The notes under the pieces were generated by a model, which was not told the origin of the DNA, ran no database searches, and worked only from the letters and a program-made list of their open reading frames with translations. From assembly GCA_964511025.1 (NCBI GenBank), contig CAZEDK010000029.1, positions 1 to 25,579 of the forward strand: a stretch of 25,579 nucleotides of DNA, given 5' to 3'. Both the position numbers and the translations under genes were made by a program. The number at the start of each line of letters is the position of its first letter. The first letter of the stretch is position 1. The stretch is from CAZEDK01 sp964511025 (GTDB lineage Bacteria; Patescibacteriota; Gracilibacteria; UBA1369; GWF2-33-10). Positions 7,729-14,663 of this stretch are shown here, piece after piece.

Positions 7729-8292
7729 TTAATTTGCATTGATACTAAAATCAAAACCAAAAAGCGCTAATATGTTAGAAGTCATAAAAACCGCAAAAAT
7801 CCCGAACAAAATACAAGACAAAGCTGCAAAAAAACTTATTTTTGATAAATGCCTAAGTATCTTAAACTCAATTACCAAATACCAACTACCAGATATGATA
7901 GCAAAAAATGGTATTATATTTAAAATTTTCACCAGATTGGCATACCCAACCGGACGAAAAAATTGATAAATTTCCAATTTGGCATTAAAAAAAGTCTTTG
8001 CGGCAAATGCAATTGAACATATAGAGACAATTTCCAAAGCGAATGAAACCAAAACAACAGACACGGCATCAATACGACCAATATCAATACCGACTTGCGG
8101 CAAATAATCAGAAATACCAAGTATCCCAATTGTATTTGATATTATAGCCAAAGCCAAAATTAATACCGCATTATTTGTACGATGCAGATCCTTGCTTAAC
8201 TCGTCAACAACTTTCGTATCATAAAAAATAACACGATACGCTTTTTTGAATTCAACAGTCAAACTTTGAGGGTTTAAATTATCTTTTTCCAT
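7729..8292 (-). CDS. Yip1-like multi-spanning membrane protein
   Basis: 187 residues. A soluble N-terminus (about 1-40) is followed by about five hydrophobic segments (near 42-60, 73-95, 115-135, 137-150, 155-178). The stretch FRPVGYANLVKILNIIPFF, then a WYLVIEFKIL helix, has the layout of the bacterial Yip1 (PF04893) family: 'GYA' before a proline-bearing helix, then a W/L-rich helix and a final helix. The Yip1 assignment is from pattern memory and is moderate. It is the first gene of the panB-panC minus-strand run and diverges from the OmpR-type regulator across a 120-bp gap. Function is unknown; bacterial relatives are often found with envelope genes. Confidence 0.6.
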   Translation of the reverse strand: MEKDNLNPQSLTVEFKKAYRVIFYDTKVVDELSKDLHRTNNAVLILALAIISNTIGILGISDYLPQVGIDIGRIDAVSVVLVSFALEIVSICSIAFAAKTFFNAKLEIYQFFRPVGYANLVKILNIIPFFAIISGSWYLVIEFKILRHLSKISFFAALSCILFGIFAVFMTSNILALFGFDFSINAN

Positions 8293-8359
8293 ATTTTTTA
8301 AAAATCAAAGTACCTTTATAATAACAATTTTCTAAATAAATTGGAAATTTAATGTTTTC

Positions 8360-8387
8360 TTAACACTTATTTTACAAAGATTAAAAA
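8360..8387 (+). promoter_or_regulatory. Direct hexamer repeats, possible OmpR/PhoP-type binding site
   Basis: TTAACA-N5-TTTACA-N5-TAAAAA, an 11-bp period that ends 25 bp before the regulator's start codon. OmpR/PhoB-family dimers bind head-to-tail hexamers at 11-bp spacing, and Gram-positive PhoP boxes are TTAACA-like. The site could serve autoregulation. The AT-rich background makes chance plausible. Confidence 0.35.
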
Positions 8388-8412
8388 TGTTATATTTCTT
8401 AAAAACAAGATT

Positions 8413-9096
8413 ATGGAAATCTTACTGGTCACAAAAGACCCAATACTAAAACAAAATATCAGTCAAAAATTAAAATATGAAAACATAAGAGTCAAAACAA
8501 CAGATTATTTAATCAATATCCCAATTGAAATTTTGTATAGCCAGATTGATATCGTCATTATCGATAGCCATTTAAATCAATATGAACTTGCTCAAATGGC
8601 AAGAATTTCAAAATATCATGAAAATATAAAAATAATTATTCTGCATAGAAATTCCGATTGTGAAAAAACTGAAAACAATGAAAAAAGTAAAAATAAAATT
8701 AATTTTTGCTATTTAGTGCCAAATTATCACTTTGAAGATATTGCGCCACTTATTAAATCAATCAAATTTTCTGACCAAGATCAAATTAATAAAGATTTAT
8801 TAACATTTGCGGATATCAGCATGAACAAGAAACAACATATAGTCAAAAGAGCTAATCAAATAATCAAACTTCGAAAAAAAGAATTTTATTTACTTGAACT
8901 GTTTTTACTTAATCCAACACGAGTACTTACAAAAGAATTCATATTAAACACTATCTGGGATCAAAGTAGCTACACGCTTACAAATACAATAGATTCACAC
9001 GTTAACAACCTAAGAAGACGATTGGAAGTAGAGAATCAACCAAAAATAATTCATAGCGTTAGAGGCGTTGGATACAAAATAGCATTGGAAGAATAA
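8413..9096 (+). CDS. OmpR/PhoB-type response regulator with a decayed receiver
   Basis: 227 residues: receiver-like domain at about 1-118 and winged-helix Trans_reg_C domain at about 135-225. The DNA-binding half is canonical (RKKEFYLLELFLLNP, VLTKEFILNTIWD, TNTIDSHVNNLRRRLE, IIHSVRGVGYKI). The receiver keeps an Asp at the beta-3 position (VIIDSH, D51). However, the acidic pair after beta-1 is reduced to 'TKD', the Thr/Ser switch region reads 'LHRN', and the invariant Lys is missing ('YLVPN'). Classical Mg-dependent phosphorylation is therefore unlikely, and it may act as an atypical, phosphorylation-independent regulator. No histidine kinase is in the window. Confidence 0.88.
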   Translation: MEILLVTKDPILKQNISQKLKYENIRVKTTDYLINIPIEILYSQIDIVIIDSHLNQYELAQMARISKYHENIKIIILHRNSDCEKTENNEKSKNKINFCYLVPNYHFEDIAPLIKSIKFSDQDQINKDLLTFADISMNKKQHIVKRANQIIKLRKKEFYLLELFLLNPTRVLTKEFILNTIWDQSSYTLTNTIDSHVNNLRRRLEVENQPKIIHSVRGVGYKIALEE

Positions 9097-9142
9097 AACA
9101 AAACTTGATAAAAAAATTTTATCTCACTAAACTCATCTTTGC

Positions 9143-9218
9143 GGGTCAGTAGCTCAGTTGGTAGAGCAGTAGGCTCTTAACCTATTGGTCCAGGGTTCGA
9201 ATCCCTGCTGACCCACCA
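9143..9218 (+). tRNA. tRNA-Lys (anticodon CTT)
   Basis: A complete 76-nt cloverleaf: acceptor gggtcag/ctgaccc, D-arm gctcagttggtagagc, anticodon stem gtagg/cctat around the loop ctcttaa (anticodon CTT), and T-arm cagggTTCGAATccctg. The 3' acca end is encoded. It sits 46 bp after the OmpR-type gene. Confidence 0.96.
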
Positions 9219-9287
9219 GCGAATTTTTAATTTTATCTTAACTCAGCCAACTTCTCTTTCACAACTACTACATGACCTTTTGCAGTT

Positions 9288-9449
9288 AGGATCTTGGCAA
9301 AAAATAAGGTACCTAAATTGTGCTAGATTTTGTTTTAGATTCTTTCGTTCAGATGTGGGAGTTTATCGAGATAAATGACTACATTTGCAACAAAGAAGAT
9401 AAAGCAAAAGATAGTGCAAGGGAGCTGTCTTATTTTTTGCCAAGATCCT
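9288..9449. repeat. Perfect 21-bp inverted repeat (arms 9288-9308 and 9429-9449)
   Basis: The left arm begins aggatcttggcaaaaaa and the right arm is its exact reverse complement; 120 bp lie between them. In RNA the arms could form a 21-bp stem, extendable by two G-U pairs on the inside. It could be the ends of a small non-autonomous element or a structured transcript. Confidence 0.85.
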
Positions 9450-9588
9450 TACATTTTTCCAAATATATACAATCTCTCCATATCGAAAATCAGGAGCTTT
9501 TTGTAAAATTTCGAGCATATATAAATATTAGAAACTAATACTAAAATACTAATAGTTTTACGTTGAATTAGCAACAAAATAAATTTAC

Positions 9589-9606
9589 TTGTTTAATATT
9601 AAACAA
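9589..9606. promoter_or_regulatory. 18-bp perfect palindrome, Rex-like operator candidate
   Basis: TTGTTTAATATTAAACAA reads the same on both strands and lies 46 bp before the lipoprotein start. The length and the TTGT...ACAA ends match redox-sensor Rex operators (TTGTTAANNNNTTAACAA type); it differs at the sixth base of each half. No rex gene is in the window, so this is a motif-level suggestion only. Confidence 0.4.
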
Positions 9607-9632
9607 AGCTCTAAAATTAGCGGAGCTTTTAT
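9605..9632 (+). terminator. Terminator-like hairpin before the lipoprotein gene
   Basis: aaagctc (9605-9611) pairs with gagcttt (9623-9629) over an 11-nt loop, followed by a short T-rich stretch. It overlaps the end of the 18-bp palindrome, so it could be part of a regulated leader rather than a plain terminator. Confidence 0.4.
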
Positions 9633-9652
9633 AAGCTTTATTTATACAAAAC

Positions 9653-10942
9653 ATGCAATATAAAAAAAATTATTTTTCGTTACTGTTATTCATTTTATTT
9701 TTAACAACAAATATATTTCTGCTCAATAGCTGTAAAAAAGAAAATTCAACAGATGAAATAGCAAAAATCGATCAAACAAATCAACAAGAAAAACAAATTA
9801 TTGAAGGATTTTTGAAAAAACTTGGCTCTATTGGCTACAAAAATGCAAAACATTTCATAGAACAGGATGACTCAAGCGTCATATATGTTATAAGCGATAC
9901 AGATTTGAACGCCGATAAATATGAAAGTGTAAGAATTCAAGCTGAAGGTTATTTCATGAAAACCGATGATCTTACAGATAAAGAAATTTTTCAAATAGAA
10001 AAAATAACTATCCTTGAAGAAAATGAAAAAGATACAAATCAAAACATAGATTTCAGATCACAAATATATCAATATTTTAATCCAAATCTAGGTCTGAAAT
10101 TTAATTTCAGCGGAAATTGGGCACTCAAAACTGAAGATCCTAAAATTTCATTGCGATATGAAAATTTCACAAAAGCTGATGATGATTCAAGCAAAAGCAC
10201 TGCATTGCCTAGCATAGAAATCAGTTTGGAAACAAAAACTTTCTCTACTGAGCTTAACACACAAAATGATAGCAATCCATTTTCAGCTTTATATAAATGG
10301 GTTGAGATAAGACATCCATCTACAGCTTTAAATGAAATCAAGATTGGACCTGACCAAATGGAAACAATCAAAGCCACTTTTTCAGACAACAAAATATTTT
10401 ATTATGTTCAAAGAATAGATAGCGTATATCTCATATCATATCAAGCGCCTGCAATAGAAAATTTCAGCGAAGCAAAAACTTCTTTCAATCAAATCTTAGA
10501 TAGTTTTCAATTCATTGCAATCACAGAAGGAGCTGATAGCACTGTAAAACTTATAAATGGAGAAAAGATAGCTGACGAGCAAGAAGATTCTCAAGAAAAT
10601 CAAGAATTCACAGAAGAAAATAATGCGGAAACTAAAATTTTAAATGAAGATTATGCATATTTTAAGAGCGAATCAAATCATTTTCAAATACAATATCCAA
10701 AGTCGTGGTATTACACCGGACTGGAATATGGTATTTATGTTTTTTCTGATAAATCTATAGAAAACAATAATCAACTGTTAACCTTGCGGATAACTTCAAA
10801 ATCTAACAAAACACCAGTTGATGAACCATATATCTCAATTATGAAAAAAATTGACGACTCAAAATACTATATCTTGGAAGGAGACAAACAATATGAAGAA
10901 ATTATGAATATCATGCTAGACAGTATTGAAGAAATTCAATGA
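9653..10942 (+). CDS. Secreted lipoprotein with two PsbP/DUF-like beta modules
   Basis: 429 residues. The Lys-rich start, hydrophobic core and lipobox LLNSC (C27) mark a lipid-anchored exported protein. Residues about 75-125 (VRIQAEGYFMK...FQIEKITILEE) look like a small OB-type segment. Two related modules follow, each opening with an aromatic 'YF' segment and a 'FxFxYPxxW' strand: about 143-290 (YFNPNLGLKFNFSGNWALK) and about 330-429 (YFKSESNHFQIQYPKSWYY). An acidic Gln/Glu linker joins them (about 305-325). The module pattern recalls PsbP/DUF-type lipoproteins of other bacteria. No enzymatic motif is seen and the function is unknown. It ends in TGA. Confidence 0.8.
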   Translation: MQYKKNYFSLLLFILFLTTNIFLLNSCKKENSTDEIAKIDQTNQQEKQIIEGFLKKLGSIGYKNAKHFIEQDDSSVIYVISDTDLNADKYESVRIQAEGYFMKTDDLTDKEIFQIEKITILEENEKDTNQNIDFRSQIYQYFNPNLGLKFNFSGNWALKTEDPKISLRYENFTKADDDSSKSTALPSIEISLETKTFSTELNTQNDSNPFSALYKWVEIRHPSTALNEIKIGPDQMETIKATFSDNKIFYYVQRIDSVYLISYQAPAIENFSEAKTSFNQILDSFQFIAITEGADSTVKLINGEKIADEQEDSQENQEFTEENNAETKILNEDYAYFKSESNHFQIQYPKSWYYTGLEYGIYVFSDKSIENNNQLLTLRITSKSNKTPVDEPYISIMKKIDDSKYYILEGDKQYEEIMNIMLDSIEEIQ

Positions 10943-10949
10943 CATTCAA

Positions 10950-11324
10950 TTATGCTTGCGGAGGCATTTGCTCTGCCTGTTGTGCTGCTTGTTGTGGCTG
11001 TTCAGCAGCTGCTGCTTGTACATTTTGTTGTTGAGCTTGTTGTAATCTTTGTTGGTAATTTTGCATAGCTCCTTGTAACAAATTTACAAGTGAGATAGTT
11101 GTTTGATGCGTCAAATACAATCTACCTACAACACTCACAGTAACAGGATTTTGACCTGGTTCAGTTGTACCTATATCAAGAATTACATCATTGCCGGTTA
11201 CTTGAGCTGAAAATGCATTACCATATAGTCTAGCCATATTTTTGTCTTCCTGTACATTAATATTAGGCTGTTGCATACCGCCAGCCGTCATATTTGGATC
11301 CATAGGATTTACTTGATCTGCCAT
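10950..11324 (-). CDS. DUF3467 family small protein
   Basis: 124 residues, cytoplasmic, with no membrane segment. The core (about 30-95: MARLYGNAFSAQVTGNDVIL, then GRLYLTHQTTISLVNLLQGA) fits DUF3467 (PF11950), whose members carry a 'F..DFG......v..R..lsp..a..l...L...l..Y' pattern. The Gln/Ala-rich tail (about 92-124) is low-complexity. DUF3467 has no settled function. It is convergent with the lipoprotein gene (7-bp gap) and divergent from the small membrane protein, with a 20-bp palindrome between them. Confidence 0.65.
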   Translation of the reverse strand: MADQVNPMDPNMTAGGMQQPNINVQEDKNMARLYGNAFSAQVTGNDVILDIGTTEPGQNPVTVSVVGRLYLTHQTTISLVNLLQGAMQNYQQRLQQAQQQNVQAAAAEQPQQAAQQAEQMPPQA

Positions 11325-11348
11325 ATTTTTATTTTTATTAGAAAATAA

Positions 11349-11368
11349 ATATTGTATATATACAATAT
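11349..11368. promoter_or_regulatory. 20-bp perfect palindrome in a divergent promoter region
   Basis: atattgtatatatacaatat is fully self-complementary and lies 24 bp upstream of the DUF3467 start, between the divergent genes. It could be a dimeric repressor site, but simple AT sequence also yields such palindromes. Confidence 0.35.
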
Positions 11369-11430
11369 ATCATATTTTTTAAAATTATAAAACTCAATTA
11401 TAATGAAAATAATATTTTTAAATTTTTTCA

Positions 11431-11730
11431 ATGAACTGTCCAAATTCAAATTGGTATTTCAAATTAAAAGGCTTAACATTTCTCACTATAGCAACCGCTA
11501 TCATCTTAATTCAATTCAATATTGTCAACGAATTAAATCTACAATATTTGGCTGCTTTTTTGATGGCAATTTGGGGTATTGCATATTTGAGTTATAATCA
11601 AAGACAAAAACCTGAAATTGCTAAAGAAAAAAACATAGAATTGAAAGAGAAGATTATCGAGTCTACTGCAAAAGCGAAAACAGGAAAGAAAACAGAAAAA
11701 GCAAAAAAATCTATAAAGAAAAAAAATTAG
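11431..11730 (+). CDS. Small membrane protein with a Lys-rich tail
   Basis: 99 residues. Two hydrophobic helices (about 12-28 and 38-54) are joined by a short turn. The tail of about 45 residues is strongly basic (KTGKKTEKAKKSIKKKN) and by the positive-inside rule would lie in the cytosol. No family is recognised. Its stop overlaps the copA stop on the other strand by 4 bp (ttag shared). An overlapping frame from 11403 is rejected because it has no such ordered topology. Confidence 0.6.
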   Translation: MNCPNSNWYFKLKGLTFLTIATAIILIQFNIVNELNLQYLAAFLMAIWGIAYLSYNQRQKPEIAKEKNIELKEKIIESTAKAKTGKKTEKAKKSIKKKN

Positions 11731-14639
11731 GACATGCTACTCAATTTAGCAAACTCAATAAATAAGAGCGTGAATAAAGCTACCATTATTACTGGCGCTA
11801 CAGCTGAAACATAGTTCTTTTTCCCATGTTTAAAACGTTTCAATAGCAGCGAATTGCTGACAACCGATATAGAACTAAGCGCCATTGCAAGTCCAGCAAG
11901 TTCAGGTTTGAGAACAATACCTATAAATGAAAAAATTCTAGCAGCTACAGGTATACCCATCACATTATAAAACAGCGCAAAGAACATGTTTTGTTTAATT
12001 TTAGACATAGTTTGCTTTGCAAGTTCAATCGCCGTAATTACATCTCTTAAATCATTTTTCACCATCACAATACCTCCAGCTTCCATAGCCACATCTGTAC
12101 CACTACCCATAGCTATACCAAGATCAGCCATAGCAAGTGCCGGAGCATCATTAATACCATCTCCAACCATACAGACTTTTTTACCACTTTCTTTTAATTT
12201 TTTCACTTCATTTGCCTTATCTTCAGGCAATACCTCAGCCAAAACATTTGTTATACCAAGACTCTTTGCAATTGCGTTAGCTGTTCTAATGTTATCACCT
12301 GTAATCATATATATTTCTATAGCTCTAGCCTTAAGCTTGGAAATTGCTTCAAGCGAAGTTTCCTTAATAGTATCGGCAACAGCAACCGCACCCAAAACTT
12401 CTTTTTCCGAAGCAAGCATCATAACTGTTTTCCCTTGGCTTTCTAATCTTTCTATCTTTCGAGAAAATTTATCTATATCCAAAGAAGCAATATTTAAAAT
12501 AAGTTTACTATTACCAAAGAAATATTTCAGAGAATTCACATTTGCTTCAACTCCATGACCAGGTATCGCTTTGAAATCACTAACCTCATCCAATTTCAAA
12601 TTTTCTTCTTTCGCATAATTCAAAATTGCTTCAGCAAGTGGATGTTCAGAATATTTTTCTATACTTGCGCTAATTGTCAATATATCATCCTCGTCAAAAT
12701 TTCCAAAACTCAATATATCAGTAACTTCAGGCTTGCCTTTCGTAAGAGTTCCAGTTTTATCAAAAACAATCGTGTCTATTTTGTTCATAGCTTCAAGTGG
12801 CTCACCTCCTTTGATCAGCACTCCGCTTTCAGCCCCTTTGCCAGTTGCAACCATTATCGCAGTTGGAGTTGCAAGCCCAAGAGCGCAAGGACAGGCAATC
12901 ACTATAACAGCTGTAAATGCCATAAGTGAGAATGAAATACTTTGTCCAAGAATAAAATACCATATAACAAATGTAAAAATAGCCAAAGCTATAACTATCG
13001 GAACAAAATAAGCGGAAATTTTATCTGCGAACGCCTGAATTGGAGCTTTTGAATTTTGCGCTTCTTCTATTAAACGAATTATTTGAGAAAGAGCCGTATC
13101 AGAACCAACTTTTTTCGCTTCAAATTCAAAACTGCCCATTTTATTAATAGTGGCACCAACTACTTTGTCGCCTACATTTTTTTCCTGAGGCATACTTTCA
13201 CCAGTAATCATAGACTCATCAAGACTTGAAGAACCTTTGATAATCACACCATCAACCGGAACTTTTTCACCGGGACGCACAAGTATGATATCCCCAACCT
13301 TTACCTCTTCAATTGCTATGTCTTTCGCAACTCCCTCTAGCATTACTCTAGCAGTTTTTGGCTGAAGACCCATTAATTTTTTAATTGCATCAGATGTTTT
13401 GCCTTTTGCTTTGGCTTCAAGCCATTTGCCAAGTATTACAAATGTGATAAGAAAAGCAGCTGTTTCAAAATATAATTCCGGAACTTTTTCACCAGCAATA
13501 CCAAGTACAGTCCGATTTGATGTAACGAAAATTATAAAATTAACGAGGCTATAAAAATAAGCAGTTGATGTGCCTATCGCAATCAAACTATCCATATTAA
13601 ACGTCTTCATCTTAAGGCTTGACCACATCCCCCTGTAAAAACCCGCACCAATAATAAACTGAACCGGAGTTGAAAGCACCAAAGATATTATTCCGAAATA
13701 AGGCGGCAAAGAAACACTTCCAGGTAAAAAATTGAAGAAATCAAGCAACATAAAATAAAGCAATGGCAGACTTAAAACAAAACTTACTATAAATTTTGTA
13801 AAATACGATTTAATAACTGCTTCCTTTTTTTCATTATCAAAATTTTTATTTTTTTCATCAATCAATTCAGCACTGTAGCCTGCTTTTTTGACTGACGATT
13901 TGATATCTTCCACTGAATTAATATTTTCATCAAAAGAGACACTCAGCTTTTCAGCAGCAAAATTGACCACAGCCGACTTAACCCCTTTGTTTTTCTTAAC
14001 TTCTTTTTCAATAATTGCAGCGCAAGAACTACAATGCATGCCTATAATCGCAAAATTTAATTGTTTACTTGGACTTTTTGAAGGCAGTGAAAGATCTACA
14101 ATACTTGTATCTACTCTGTTTGATTGACCTAAATTATTGATTTGCCTATTTTCAACAGCGGAAAAAAGATCTGCAACATTAATAGTCTTAAGAAATGTAT
14201 CTATATATCTATTCGACAAACTGTCATTTTTAGGAATATCAAATTCCAGTATTTTACTGCTTTTGATATCACCCTCGAAATAAGATTTACCATTCAAATC
14301 TTCCAAAATTTTACCATTGCCATCAACTTTTGATTCAATTCGTATTTTAAAATTAGTCCCCTCTTTTACTGTGTTTTTCTTTATATCAATATCTGGATTC
14401 TTAACATTTGCTATTTTTTTTTCTTCAATCACTTTCGAATCATAACCGGATTTTTTAATGGATTTTATAATATCATCAACCTTTACCAATCCATCATCCA
14501 CATTTACAATAGCCAGTCCTTCTTGAAAACTCACCTTGGCATCAGAAACTCCATTAAGATCTTTGAGATCTTCAGATATTATTTGCTCGCAAGACTGACA
14601 GTGCATACCTTCTATCTGTACTTTTAGCTCTTTTTTCAT
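11727..14639 (-). CDS. copA: Copper-exporting P1B-type ATPase with two HMA domains
   Basis: 970 residues. CopA pumps Cu(I) out of the cytosol using ATP. Two N-terminal HMA domains: GMHCQSC (C14, C17) and GMHCSSC (C203, C206). About 110 residues without recognised homology lie between them, longer than usual. Then come the membrane helices, TGES (actuator), CPCALGLATPT (ion site C583/C585), DKTGT (phosphorylated D627), SEHPLAEAI (HP motif of P1B pumps) and GDGINDAPALA. The last helices carry the Cu(I)-type signatures FYN...PVAAR and MALSS. The start is 24 bp behind the SafE-cupredoxin fusion, in the same operon. The symbol follows the family; silver transport is also possible. Confidence 0.95.
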   Translation of the reverse strand: MKKELKVQIEGMHCQSCEQIISEDLKDLNGVSDAKVSFQEGLAIVNVDDGLVKVDDIIKSIKKSGYDSKVIEEKKIANVKNPDIDIKKNTVKEGTNFKIRIESKVDGNGKILEDLNGKSYFEGDIKSSKILEFDIPKNDSLSNRYIDTFLKTINVADLFSAVENRQINNLGQSNRVDTSIVDLSLPSKSPSKQLNFAIIGMHCSSCAAIIEKEVKKNKGVKSAVVNFAAEKLSVSFDENINSVEDIKSSVKKAGYSAELIDEKNKNFDNEKKEAVIKSYFTKFIVSFVLSLPLLYFMLLDFFNFLPGSVSLPPYFGIISLVLSTPVQFIIGAGFYRGMWSSLKMKTFNMDSLIAIGTSTAYFYSLVNFIIFVTSNRTVLGIAGEKVPELYFETAAFLITFVILGKWLEAKAKGKTSDAIKKLMGLQPKTARVMLEGVAKDIAIEEVKVGDIILVRPGEKVPVDGVIIKGSSSLDESMITGESMPQEKNVGDKVVGATINKMGSFEFEAKKVGSDTALSQIIRLIEEAQNSKAPIQAFADKISAYFVPIVIALAIFTFVIWYFILGQSISFSLMAFTAVIVIACPCALGLATPTAIMVATGKGAESGVLIKGGEPLEAMNKIDTIVFDKTGTLTKGKPEVTDILSFGNFDEDDILTISASIEKYSEHPLAEAILNYAKEENLKLDEVSDFKAIPGHGVEANVNSLKYFFGNSKLILNIASLDIDKFSRKIERLESQGKTVMMLASEKEVLGAVAVADTIKETSLEAISKLKARAIEIYMITGDNIRTANAIAKSLGITNVLAEVLPEDKANEVKKLKESGKKVCMVGDGINDAPALAMADLGIAMGSGTDVAMEAGGIVMVKNDLRDVITAIELAKQTMSKIKQNMFFALFYNVMGIPVAARIFSFIGIVLKPELAGLAMALSSISVVSNSLLLKRFKHGKKNYVSAVAPVIMVALFTLLFIEFAKLSSMS

Positions 14640-14663
14640 AAAATTATATTAAATATTAAAATT

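Larger units (their letters stand above)
9219..9652. other. Gene-poor stretch downstream of tRNA-Lys
   Basis: About 430 bp without a convincing gene. It holds a perfect 21-bp inverted repeat, an 18-bp palindrome and a terminator-like hairpin (listed separately). A GTG-started frame of 72 residues (9320-9538) lies across the inverted repeat. It has no recognisable domain and no Shine-Dalgarno sequence, and its end is encoded by the repeat arm and flank, so I do not call it as a gene. The position just 3' of a tRNA gene would suit a decayed insertion, but no integrase or tRNA-end duplication is visible. Confidence 0.5.

Noticed and set aside
9320..9538. 72-residue GTG-started ORF after tRNA-Lys
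   Set aside because: It spans the perfect inverted repeat, has no recognisable domain and no ribosome-binding site, and its composition is not convincing.
9219..9652. Integrated element attached at tRNA-Lys
   Set aside because: No integrase and no duplicated tRNA 3' end could be found within the window.
10934..10942. UGA recoded as Gly or Trp
   Set aside because: UGA ends panB and the lipoprotein gene at sensible family or neighbour boundaries, and no conserved domain needs readthrough of UGA.
11403..11597. 64-residue ORF overlapping the small membrane protein
   Set aside because: It overlaps the better-supported frame from 11431, which has two ordered helices and a basic tail.
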